A stretch of DNA of 64,000 bases from Flagellimonas alvinocaridis (lineage in GTDB: Bacteria; Bacteroidota; Bacteroidia; Flavobacteriales; Flavobacteriaceae). The notes below the pieces were generated by a model. The model was not told the origin of the DNA, searched no databases, and was given only the letters and a program-made list of their open reading frames with translations. Positions 7,829-15,780 of the stretch are shown piece after piece; position 1 is the first letter of the stretch; every line of letters starts with the position of its first letter. Location: assembly GCF_004916895.1 (NCBI RefSeq), contig NZ_SNTZ01000005.1, positions 1 through 64,000 of the forward strand. The letters are read 5' to 3'. A program made the translations under genes and the position numbers.

Positions 7829-8734
7829 TTATGATGAAGGAAAGGAATGTTCCCTTGTTTTGGCTTTGGTAGTTGTTCCCTCCATGCCTATTTCGGGAAT
7901 GACCAATAGCGGAATCTGGGTGTGGAAGGCGGTTTTTTTAACTATGGGCTCTCGGGTCATTTTCTCCATTTGGCTATGCTGGTAGTTGAGCATTGCCAAT
8001 AAATGAATATCGAGCTCCTTAGAGAATATTTCCAAAGTTTTTGAAACAGAATGAAGTTCGGATACAGTATGAATGTAATGCTCAACATCCTTTAAATATC
8101 TGCGTAGCATATTCAAATTGAACTGCTGGAGTTCCGATAAAGCTTTGATGGTGTATTGTACATGAACGATTCGAATAGTGGCTTGGAACATTCTGGCCAT
8201 TTCCAACAAAGGGGCAAGTTCTGAAGTGGTGTAGAACCGGTTAAAATCGGTGGCAAATGCAATTTCCGTAGGTGAAATAAAATTAAAATGGCGGGGTATA
8301 GCCAAAATGGGACATTTTTTTACACTCTTTATAATCCGTACAGTATTGCTTCCCATGAAAACTTCTTCAATACCGGAGGCTCCCTTGGTTCCTGTGATCA
8401 CCAAATCGATATTGAATGTGTCCACAATCTCTTTTACCTCTTCAGAGAGTAAGTTAAAGGAGCTGATGGTTTCAAATTGATGATAGGGATTGTTAAACTG
8501 TTTTTGGATGCGCTCCACAGTTTTTTGCAGTCCCAACTCGGAAGAATCACGAACCGCATCAACAATACGCTCCCCATCCACCATTTTGGCCATAAACCTA
8601 CTACTTGGAATTATGGGGGTGTATGTATTCAACAAATAAAAAGTGCACTGCTTGTTGCAGAACAGCTGCATGGCGTATGTTAAGGCATTCCATGCATTTT
8701 CCGAAAAATCCGTAGGTATTAGAATCCTTTGCAT
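7829..8734 (-). CDS. Tandem universal stress protein
   Basis: This is a 301-residue protein with two Usp domains. The first has a complete ATP-binding motif, GTKGASGIEEVFMGSN (G-2x-G-9x-G-S), after the start MQRILIPTDFSENAWNAL. The second (from about residue 150) lacks the glycine motif and looks degenerate. Usp proteins act in stationary-phase and low-oxygen survival, but the exact role is rarely known. An Fnr-type palindrome lies 53-64 bases upstream of the ATG, at the activator position. It is therefore probably oxygen-regulated with the cbb3 locus next door. Confidence 0.85.
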   Translation of the reverse strand: MQRILIPTDFSENAWNALTYAMQLFCNKQCTFYLLNTYTPIIPSSRFMAKMVDGERIVDAVRDSSELGLQKTVERIQKQFNNPYHQFETISSFNLLSEEVKEIVDTFNIDLVITGTKGASGIEEVFMGSNTVRIIKSVKKCPILAIPRHFNFISPTEIAFATDFNRFYTTSELAPLLEMARMFQATIRIVHVQYTIKALSELQQFNLNMLRRYLKDVEHYIHTVSELHSVSKTLEIFSKELDIHLLAMLNYQHSQMEKMTREPIVKKTAFHTQIPLLVIPEIGMEGTTTKAKTREHSFPSS

Positions 8735-8755
8735 CTGGGCAGCTTTTATATAAGG

Positions 8756-8798
8756 TAAAATTAAGCGTGCAGCCCAGGGGATACTATGATAAATATCA
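8756..8798 (-). promoter_or_regulatory. Fnr-type promoter of the usp gene
   Basis: The palindrome TGATAAATATCA (8787-8798) is followed on the minus strand, after exactly 23 bp, by TAATTTTA (8763-8756), a 7-of-8 match to TAnnTTTG. Taking the start about 5 nt after the -7 element, the dyad centre sits at -41.5 and the leader is about 17 nt. Its sequence is identical to the box between fnr and ccoI. Confidence 0.7.
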
Positions 8799-8812
8799 GG
8801 TTTTAGGAGATG

Positions 8813-9502
8813 CTAAAAACCTTCGACCATCTCCAATAGTTTTTTTTCGTCTTTGATACCGATTTTTTTCCCCGAGGTGTGGATAAGACCTTTTTTCTTG
8901 AACTCGGAAATAATCCGGATGGCCGATTCCGTAGCGGTGCCAACCACATTTGATATATCTTCCCGGGAAAGGGTCAAGGCCAAAAAGCCATCTTTGTCCT
9001 CGCCAAAATTCTTTTTCAGATACAAAAAGGCCTCGGCAATGCGTTGCTTTACGGTTTTTTGGGAAATGTTGACGATTACATCATCGGCCTCTTTTAAATC
9101 ATGGGCCATGTGGCGGAGCACTTCCAAGGTAAAGTCTGGGTTTTTCTGAAGAGTATGGGTAATACTCTCTTTGGGAATAAAGCAAACCTCCATATCGCTT
9201 ACGGCAATGGCACTAAGATTGGTGCTCTCCTCGGCAATCACGGAACGTTGTCCGATAACCTCACCTTTCGAGGCTAATTTTACAATCTGATCTTTGCCGT
9301 TGGCACTGAGTTTGGAGAGTTTGGAAACCCCGCTACGAACACAATAAACCCCATTGAGTTTATCACCTTCCCCAAAAATGGACTCCCCCTTTTTTAGAAC
9401 TTTGGTGGTTTTGGAATCTGAAACTTGTTTTAACTCTTCCTTGCTCATGGCACGCAAGGAGTTGAATTGCCGTACAATACAATTTTCACATCTGCTTTCC
9501 AT
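8813..9502 (-). CDS. fnr: Crp/Fnr-family oxygen-type regulator
   Basis: The 229-residue protein has a cyclic-nucleotide-fold sensor domain (about 30-120), a dimerisation helix (about 120-148) and a winged helix. The recognition helix TATESAIRIISEF keeps the glutamate and arginine (E192, R196) that in E. coli FNR and CRP read the TGA half-site. It has exactly four cysteines: C5 and C8 (CENC), C54 and C107. The spacing differs from E. coli FNR, which has a CxxCx5C cluster. It is divergent from the cbb3 locus, with a shared Fnr-type palindrome between them. Oxygen sensing through an iron-sulfur cluster is likely but not shown. Confidence 0.85.
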   Translation of the reverse strand: MESRCENCIVRQFNSLRAMSKEELKQVSDSKTTKVLKKGESIFGEGDKLNGVYCVRSGVSKLSKLSANGKDQIVKLASKGEVIGQRSVIAEESTNLSAIAVSDMEVCFIPKESITHTLQKNPDFTLEVLRHMAHDLKEADDVIVNISQKTVKQRIAEAFLYLKKNFGEDKDGFLALTLSREDISNVVGTATESAIRIISEFKKKGLIHTSGKKIGIKDEKKLLEMVEGF

Positions 9503-9528
9503 ACCGTTGACTGATTTACCTGACTCCT

Positions 9529-9602
9529 CAAATTTAAGGTTTATAATAATAGGATGTACTGATAAATATCATATTTTTAGGAAGAAGAGTATTACAAATT
9601 TG
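9529..9602. promoter_or_regulatory. Shared Fnr box driving fnr and ccoI divergently
   Basis: The palindrome TGATAAATATCA (9560-9571) lies between the divergent genes. To the right, after 23 bp, is CAAATTTG (9595-9602), a 7-of-8 match to the -7 element, giving a 17-nt leader to ccoI if the start is 5 nt further. To the left on the minus strand, also after 23 bp, is TAAATTTG (9536-9529), a perfect match leading to fnr. One dimer site could thus activate both promoters, including its own gene. Confidence 0.7.
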
Positions 9603-9623
9603 CACTAGGTAAAGCAAATGTAA

Positions 9624-11996
9624 ATGGCAAACACAACCTGTTATCATTGTGGGGATGAATGTGGGAAGAACGGGGTGCAGTTTGATGAAAAGGAATTTTG
9701 TTGCAATGGTTGCAAGACCGTCTACGAAATATTCTCATCAAATGGCCTTACAGCATTCTATGAGATAGAAGCAAAAGCAGGGACCACACCCAATGAACTG
9801 CGCGGTAAATACGATTTTCTGGACAATCAGGAAATTGTAGAACAGTTGGTGGAGTTCAATGAAGAGGGAGTGCAGGTGGTGAGTTTAATGATTCCTTCAA
9901 TTCACTGTAGCTCCTGTATATGGGTGTTGGAAAACTTGAACCGTCTACATTCGGCGATTACAGTCTCCCAAGCTGACTTTCCCAAGAAAACTATTAGGGT
10001 TACCTATAAAACGGAAGATTTTTCTTTAAAGACCTTGGTGTTGCTGTTGGGAAGTATTGGATACGAACCCAATATATCCTTGGAAACCTTGGAAGGAAAG
10101 AAGAATGTGGTAGACAGGTCGCTCATTTACAAATTGGGCGTTGCCGGATTTGCCTTTGGCAATGTAATGCTGCTTTCCTTTCCCGAATATTTTGAGGTGG
10201 AGGAGTTTTGGTTGGATCAATACAAAGGCGTGTTCCGTTGGTTAATGTTCGCCTTTTCCCTGCCTGTGGTTTTTTATGCTGCGCAAGATTATTTTATTTC
10301 GGCTTACAAGGGATTGCGTTCCAAGCTTTTGAATATAGATGTGCCCATTGCCTTGGGGGTTCTCGTGCTTTTTTTGCGCAGTACCGTGGATGTAGCCTTG
10401 GATTTGGGTTCAGGATTCTTTGATAGTCTTACCGGGCTTGTTTTCTTCCTATTGCTTGGAAAGTTTTTTCAGCAAAAAACCTATGCGTATCTTTCCTTTG
10501 AGCGCGATTACAAATCCTATTTTCCCATTGCGGTCACCCGATTGGATTCCAATGGAAATGAAGAGAACATCCAAATACATAAAATACAGAAAGGTGATCG
10601 TATTTTGGTTCGCAGTCAGGAAATCATACCAGTGGACTGTATCTTGATCAAGGGAACTGCTGAGGTTGACTATAGCTTTGTGACGGGAGAATCCCAAGCA
10701 GTTTTTAAAGAGTCTGGAGAAAAACTTTTTGCCGGCGGGAAACAGCAATCGGGGGTTTTGGAAGTTGAAGTCTTAAAATCCGTTTCGCAAAGCTACCTGA
10801 CCCAATTGTGGGGGAATACGGTTTTTTCCAAAGATAAGGCCAGTCAATTCCAGACACTCACCGATAGCATTGGCAAACGTTTTACCGTGGCTGTGCTTAC
10901 CATTGCTTTTCTGGCAACAGCTTTTTGGCTGTTCCATGATTCCAGTATGGCGCTCAACGTCTTCACAGCAGTATTGATCATTGCCTGTCCTTGTGCCATC
11001 GCTTTGGCGGCCCCATTTACATTGGGGAATATGCTTCGCATATTTGGAAGACATAAATTTTACCTCAAGAACACGAATGCCATAGAGCGTTTGGCCCAAA
11101 TAGACATGGCCATTTTTGATAAGACCGGTACTTTGACCACCAATCAACAAGAGACTATCTTGTATGAAGGGGTGGAATTGACAGAGGATGAGACTGCTCT
11201 TCTAAAGACCACACTCAGGGCATCCAATCACCCTTTGAGCCGTTCGTTGTACGACATTCTTAAATCCAACGCCATAATGACCTTGGATGAATTCCAGGAA
11301 CATACCGGCAAGGGTATCGAGGGAAAAGTAAACCAACACTCCATGAAAGTGGGTTCGGCCACCTACGTTGGGAAAGAAGCATCCTCGGAATTAACCCATA
11401 CGGCGGTCTATGTTAGTTCAGATGAAGATGTAAAAGGTCGATTTGTATTCAAGAATACCTATCGGGAAGGTGTAAAAGAACTTTTTGATGAATTGGGCAC
11501 TCAATATAAAGTGGGAATATTGTCCGGGGACAATGATGGAGAGCAAAAACAACTGGAAAAGATACTTCCGCCCCAAGCCCATATACTGTTCAACCAAAAG
11601 CCCGAAGATAAATTGGAGTGTATAGAAAAAACACAAAAATCCCATAATGTGCTTATGGTTGGGGATGGGTTAAATGATGCGGGGGCATTGGCCCAGAGCA
11701 ATGTAGGGGTGGCCGTGTCGGAGAACGTCAATGTGTTTTCGCCCGCTTGTGATGGTATTTTGGATGCATCCAACTTGACCAAGTTGCCTGTTTTTTTGCA
11801 ATTGTCCAAGAAATCCATGCAAGTCATTAAATTGAGTTTCATGCTCTCGTTGTGCTACAATGTCGTGGGACTGTACTTTGCCGTAACGGGTCAATTACAA
11901 CCCGTGATAGCAGCCATTTTGATGCCGTTGAGTTCCGTAAGCATTGTGGCTTTTACCACGGTATGCACGAATTTGTTGGGAAAGAAATTAAAATAA
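9624..11996 (+). CDS. ccoI: cbb3 oxidase copper ATPase CcoI/FixI
   Basis: This P1B copper-transporting ATPase (790 aa) is needed for copper delivery to cbb3 oxidase. It has an N-terminal cysteine-rich metal-binding region (CYHCGDEC, CCNGC), a heavy-metal domain with HCSSCIW, the transport motif CPC (IIACPCAIALAAPF), DKTGTLT, SNHPLSRS and GDGLNDAGALAQ. These features and the length fit FixI/CcoI, not a general CopA. It is the first gene of the cbb3 locus and is followed by ccoS after 71 nt. An Fnr-type box lies upstream at the activator position. Confidence 0.92.
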   Translation: MANTTCYHCGDECGKNGVQFDEKEFCCNGCKTVYEIFSSNGLTAFYEIEAKAGTTPNELRGKYDFLDNQEIVEQLVEFNEEGVQVVSLMIPSIHCSSCIWVLENLNRLHSAITVSQADFPKKTIRVTYKTEDFSLKTLVLLLGSIGYEPNISLETLEGKKNVVDRSLIYKLGVAGFAFGNVMLLSFPEYFEVEEFWLDQYKGVFRWLMFAFSLPVVFYAAQDYFISAYKGLRSKLLNIDVPIALGVLVLFLRSTVDVALDLGSGFFDSLTGLVFFLLLGKFFQQKTYAYLSFERDYKSYFPIAVTRLDSNGNEENIQIHKIQKGDRILVRSQEIIPVDCILIKGTAEVDYSFVTGESQAVFKESGEKLFAGGKQQSGVLEVEVLKSVSQSYLTQLWGNTVFSKDKASQFQTLTDSIGKRFTVAVLTIAFLATAFWLFHDSSMALNVFTAVLIIACPCAIALAAPFTLGNMLRIFGRHKFYLKNTNAIERLAQIDMAIFDKTGTLTTNQQETILYEGVELTEDETALLKTTLRASNHPLSRSLYDILKSNAIMTLDEFQEHTGKGIEGKVNQHSMKVGSATYVGKEASSELTHTAVYVSSDEDVKGRFVFKNTYREGVKELFDELGTQYKVGILSGDNDGEQKQLEKILPPQAHILFNQKPEDKLECIEKTQKSHNVLMVGDGLNDAGALAQSNVGVAVSENVNVFSPACDGILDASNLTKLPVFLQLSKKSMQVIKLSFMLSLCYNVVGLYFAVTGQLQPVIAAILMPLSSVSIVAFTTVCTNLLGKKLK

Positions 11997-12005
11997 TAGG
12001 AAAGC

Positions 12006-12048
12006 TGATATATGTCATTTTTTGAGGAAGATTACCATAGTAGTTTTA
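12006..12048 (+). promoter_or_regulatory. Internal Fnr-type promoter before ccoS
   Basis: The palindrome TGATATATGTCA (12006-12017) is followed after exactly 23 bp by TAGTTTTA (12041-12048), a 7-of-8 match to TAnnTTTG. It lies in the 71-nt gap between ccoI and ccoS and would give a leader of about 15 nt. It would let the structural oxidase genes be expressed separately from the copper ATPase. Confidence 0.6.
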
Positions 12049-12067
12049 CACCTAAATTCAGTAAGGT

Positions 12068-12277
12068 ATGAGTGTTATTTATGTTTTGTTGGCCATAAGC
12101 ATTTCTGTGGCCCTTTGCTTTTTTGCCGCATTTGTGTTTTCGGTAAAAAAAGGGCAGTATGATGATGTATACACCCCTTCGGTAAGAATGCTCTTTGAAG
12201 ATGAGCTTCTCAAGGATTCGGACAAACACGCTCACAATAAAGAAAAAATCAAACAAACAGAAAGTACAAACCAATAA
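12068..12277 (+). CDS. ccoS: cbb3 oxidase maturation protein CcoS
   Basis: This is a 69-residue single-pass membrane protein. One hydrophobic segment (about residues 3-27) is followed by the family signature FSVKKGQYDDVYTP. CcoS is required for cofactor insertion into the CcoN subunit. The C-terminus is long and charged (KDSDKHAHNKEKIKQTES). The stop codon is two bases before the ATG of ccoNO, so the two are in one transcript, possibly from an Fnr-type promoter at 12006-12048. Confidence 0.9.
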   Translation: MSVIYVLLAISISVALCFFAAFVFSVKKGQYDDVYTPSVRMLFEDELLKDSDKHAHNKEKIKQTESTNQ

Positions 12278-12279
12278 AT

Positions 12280-14460
12280 ATGGAAATTCAACAGTTTCGC
12301 TACGATAACAAAATCGTTCAAAAGTTCTTGTACGCTACCATGCTTTGGGGTGTGGTAGGTATGTTGGTAGGGCTCTTATTGGCCTTCATGTTTTTGTTCC
12401 CCAATCTCACGGATGGTGTTTCTTGGCTAAGTTTTGGGCGTTTACGTCCCTTGCATACCAATGCTGTAATTTTCGCCTTTGTGGGGAACGCCATTTTTGC
12501 AGGGGTTTATTATTCCACCCAGCGATTGCTAAAAGCACGGATGTTCAGTGATGCGCTCAGCAACATAAATTTCTGGGGCTGGCAGCTGATCATTGTGGCG
12601 GCCGCCATTACCCTTCCATTAGGGTATACCACCTCAAAGGAATATGCCGAATTGGAATGGCCTATTGACTTGGCTATTGCTGTAGTTTGGGTGGTCTTTG
12701 GATGGAACCTGATAGGCACGATCCTAAAACGTAGACAACGGCACCTGTATGTGGCCATCTGGTTCTATTTGGCAACCTTCGTAACGGTTGCGGTGTTACA
12801 TATTTTCAATAGTTTGGAACTGCCTGTATCTGCATTGAAGAGTTACTCCGTTTATGCTGGGGTACAGGATGCTTTGGTACAATGGTGGTACGGACACAAT
12901 GCGGTGGCCTTTTTCTTGACTACGCCCTTCTTGGGATTGATGTACTACTTTGTGCCCAAAGCGGCCAATAGGCCTATCTATTCCTATCGATTGTCCATTG
13001 TGCACTTCTGGTCGTTGATATTCATTTATATCTGGGCCGGACCGCACCACTTGTTATACTCATCTCTGCCTGATTGGGCCCAAAACCTTGGGGTGGTCTT
13101 CTCCGTTATGTTGATTGCGCCTTCTTGGGGGGGTATGATCAATGGACTATTGACCTTAAGAGGTGTTTGGGACAAAGTACGAACCGATGCTACTTTAAAA
13201 TTTATGGTTGTGGCTATTACCGGATATGGTATGGCAACATTTGAAGGTCCCATGCTTTCCCTAAAAAATGTGAACGCGATTGCCCACTTCAGTGATTGGA
13301 TCATTGCACACGTACACGTTGGAGCATTGGCATGGAACGGGTTTCTGACCTTTGGTATGATCTATTGGTTAGTTCCTAAAATGTTCAAGACCACACTGTA
13401 TTCCAAAGGATTGGCCAACTTTCACTTTTGGATAGGCACGTTGGGGATTGTACTCTATGCGCTGCCCATGTATGTGGCCGGATTTACGCAAGCTTTGATG
13501 TGGAAAGAATTTAATCCGGATGGGACATTGGTTTACGGAAATTTCTTGGAGACCGTAACCCAGATTATCCCAATGTATTGGATGAGGGCCATAGGAGGTA
13601 GCCTCTTTATTTTGGGAATGTTCGTGATGATATACAATGTTGTGGTAACCATTAAGTCCGGTAGCCGTGTTGAGGATGAGTTGGCCGAGGCTCCTGCCTT
13701 GGAACGAGTGTCCAAAAAACGTGTAGCTGGGGAAACCTTCCACAACTGGTTGGAAAGAAAACCCGTCCAATTGACCATTTTGGCTACCATTGCTATTTTA
13801 ATTGGAGGAATTGTTCAGATTGTGCCAACCATATTGGTAAAATCAAATATCCCGACCATTACCAGTGTTAAACCGTACACACCATTGGAGCTTGAAGGGC
13901 GTGACCTCTACATTCGTGAAGGATGTGTGGGCTGTCATTCCCAAATGGTAAGACCATTCAGGAGCGAGGTGGAGCGCTATGGAGAATATGCAAAGGCAGG
14001 TGAGTTTGTGTACGATCACCCTTTCCTATGGGGTAGTAAACGTACAGGGCCCGATTTGCTTCGAGTTGGAGGTAAATATTCAGACAATTGGCATTTGAAC
14101 CATATGTTGGACCCGCAGAGTACTTCCTCAGGTTCCATCATGCCAGCCTATCAATGGTTGGTTAAAAATGAGCATGACCGTAGTGGTGTTCAAGCCAAGA
14201 TGGAGGCCATGGTAAAATTGGGCGTGCCCTACACCGAAGAAGATATCGCCAACGCACAACAATCCATGGCAGAACAAGCAGAGCAAATAGAAAAGAACCT
14301 ATATGCCGATCCAGAGTTTGTAAAGACCTATGAGGCCGATAAAAAATACGCTCAGGAAAATGGAGATGACTTCGTAGAGATGAGAGACCGTGAAATCGTA
14401 TCGCTAATAGCCTACTTACAACGTTTGGGTACGGATATCAAAATCAAGGAAGCGGAATAA
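12280..14460 (+). CDS. ccoNO: cbb3 oxidase subunits I and II as a CcoN-CcoO fusion
   Basis: This is the catalytic core of the high-affinity terminal oxidase, 726 residues. The N-terminal part (about 1-470) is the 12-helix CcoN with haem/copper ligand histidines (for example LHTNAVIF, WWYGHNAVAFF, HVHVGALAWNG). After a linker and one more membrane helix, the C-terminal part is CcoO, with a c-type haem site CVGCHSQ at about 549-553 and MRP-type surroundings. The fusion is usual in Bacteroidota, whereas Proteobacteria have two genes. It is translated directly after ccoS. Confidence 0.93.
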   Translation: MEIQQFRYDNKIVQKFLYATMLWGVVGMLVGLLLAFMFLFPNLTDGVSWLSFGRLRPLHTNAVIFAFVGNAIFAGVYYSTQRLLKARMFSDALSNINFWGWQLIIVAAAITLPLGYTTSKEYAELEWPIDLAIAVVWVVFGWNLIGTILKRRQRHLYVAIWFYLATFVTVAVLHIFNSLELPVSALKSYSVYAGVQDALVQWWYGHNAVAFFLTTPFLGLMYYFVPKAANRPIYSYRLSIVHFWSLIFIYIWAGPHHLLYSSLPDWAQNLGVVFSVMLIAPSWGGMINGLLTLRGVWDKVRTDATLKFMVVAITGYGMATFEGPMLSLKNVNAIAHFSDWIIAHVHVGALAWNGFLTFGMIYWLVPKMFKTTLYSKGLANFHFWIGTLGIVLYALPMYVAGFTQALMWKEFNPDGTLVYGNFLETVTQIIPMYWMRAIGGSLFILGMFVMIYNVVVTIKSGSRVEDELAEAPALERVSKKRVAGETFHNWLERKPVQLTILATIAILIGGIVQIVPTILVKSNIPTITSVKPYTPLELEGRDLYIREGCVGCHSQMVRPFRSEVERYGEYAKAGEFVYDHPFLWGSKRTGPDLLRVGGKYSDNWHLNHMLDPQSTSSGSIMPAYQWLVKNEHDRSGVQAKMEAMVKLGVPYTEEDIANAQQSMAEQAEQIEKNLYADPEFVKTYEADKKYAQENGDDFVEMRDREIVSLIAYLQRLGTDIKIKEAE

Positions 14461-14506
14461 CTGTTATCAGAAAATAAAGAGTAAAAAGAAATCATGAATC
14501 AAGAGT

Positions 14507-14560
14507 CAAGAAGCAAGACCAAAATTAAGATGACTTTAAAGTTTTACGTCTTGATTCTTG
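14507..14560. repeat. Inverted repeat between ccoNO and ccoQ
   Basis: CAAGAAGCAAGAC (14507-14519) and GTCTTGATTCTTG (14548-14560) pair in 12 of 13 positions around a 28-nt loop. It lies inside the cbb3 transcript, in the 121-nt gap after ccoNO. It could be an interspersed palindromic repeat or an mRNA-stabilising or processing hairpin. There is no T-run, so it is not an obvious terminator. Confidence 0.6.
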
Positions 14561-14581
14561 TCTCTAAAATCTAACATAACC

Positions 14582-14770
14582 ATGTTGAAATTTGTAAAGA
14601 ACCATATGGAAACTATAGAAGGGGTGGCCAACTACCCCATGGTTTCCCTCTTGATCTTCTTCTTGTTTTTTGTTCTTCTTTTTTGGTGGGTATTTACTGC
14701 CTCCAAGGAGCACATAAAAGAGATGGGGGAACTGCCATTGGACCATAATGATCAACAAAACAAACTATAA
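14582..14770 (+). CDS. ccoQ: cbb3 oxidase small subunit CcoQ
   Basis: This 62-residue protein has one strong transmembrane segment (MVSLLIFFLFFVLLFWWVF) and a charged cytoplasmic tail with HIKEMGELPLD. CcoQ stabilises the cbb3 complex. Size, topology and position between ccoNO and ccoP support the call, since the family is poorly conserved in sequence. ATG 14582 is preferred to an upstream in-frame TTG at 14558. Four bases separate it from ccoP. Confidence 0.8.
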   Translation: MLKFVKNHMETIEGVANYPMVSLLIFFLFFVLLFWWVFTASKEHIKEMGELPLDHNDQQNKL

Positions 14771-14774
14771 TACT

Positions 14775-15731
14775 ATGAGCACAAAAACACCCTGGTGGAT
14801 ACGCGTACCCGTACTATTCTTCTTAATCTTCGGATTAATGGAATACTTTGTAGACTCTGGCGACAAACCTGCCATCATCGAATATCCCATAACACAGTTT
14901 TTTATGCTATTGGTGTTGATGATTCTCATTGCCATAGAACTTATACTGAGTTCCATTGAGAACATCATGTTCCAGACCCTTTCCGAAGAAGGTAAGGAAA
15001 GGTACTTGGCCACCAAGAACAAAAAAATGGAGTGGACATGGGTCAATAACCTCATGAAGCGCCTTACAAGGACCAAATCCATAGAGCGTGAAGAAGAAAT
15101 CATCATGGATCACAATTATGATGGCATCCGAGAATTGGACAATGTCTTGCCGCCATGGTGGGTCTACCTTTTCTATGCAACCATTGTCTTCAGTGTAGTC
15201 TATTTGGTACGCTTTCATGTTATTGGGGAGTATACCCAAGCCGAAGAATACGAACAAGAAGTGGCTGCAGCCAAAATAGAGATTGAAGAGTACAAAAAAA
15301 CCGCAAAGGATTTGGTGGATGCCAGTACTGTTGAATTGTTGACCGATGCCGCTGACCTAAGTGCAGGAGAGAAGATTTTTAACAGTAGTTGTGTGGTTTG
15401 CCACATGGCAGATGGTGGTGGTGGAATTGGACCCAACCTAACTGATGAATATTGGATTTTGGGTGGAGGCATCAAAAATGTGTTCAATACCATTTCCGAA
15501 GGAGGACGTGATGGTAAAGGAATGGTGGCATGGAAACAAAGCTTTAAGCCTGCCGAGATTGCCCAAGTATCTAGTTATGTGATAAGCTTGGGAGGAACCA
15601 CACCTGCCAATCCAAAAGCACCCGAAGGAGATATTTGGGTAGATCCAAATGCACCCGAACCTGCACAGGCTACACCGGATACCCAACCAGCAGAGCAGGT
15701 TTCAGATTCTACCGATGTGGTAATGGAGTAA
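14775..15731 (+). CDS. ccoP: cbb3 oxidase monohaem subunit CcoP
   Basis: This is the membrane-anchored cytochrome c subunit that passes electrons to CcoO. It has 318 residues: two N-terminal membrane segments, the CcoP N-terminal signature LDNVLPPWWVYLFYATI with a further membrane helix, a coiled charged stretch, and one cytochrome c domain with CVVCH at 206-210. Proteobacterial CcoP carries two haem c domains and this one carries one. The C-terminal tail is Pro/Glu-rich. ATG 14775 is preferred over an in-frame ATG at 14748 that overlaps ccoQ. Confidence 0.9.
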   Translation: MSTKTPWWIRVPVLFFLIFGLMEYFVDSGDKPAIIEYPITQFFMLLVLMILIAIELILSSIENIMFQTLSEEGKERYLATKNKKMEWTWVNNLMKRLTRTKSIEREEEIIMDHNYDGIRELDNVLPPWWVYLFYATIVFSVVYLVRFHVIGEYTQAEEYEQEVAAAKIEIEEYKKTAKDLVDASTVELLTDAADLSAGEKIFNSSCVVCHMADGGGGIGPNLTDEYWILGGGIKNVFNTISEGGRDGKGMVAWKQSFKPAEIAQVSSYVISLGGTTPANPKAPEGDIWVDPNAPEPAQATPDTQPAEQVSDSTDVVME

Positions 15732-15780
15732 GAACAGGATCTAGAAAACAATAGGTTTTCACCAAACAAAAAAGAGGGCA

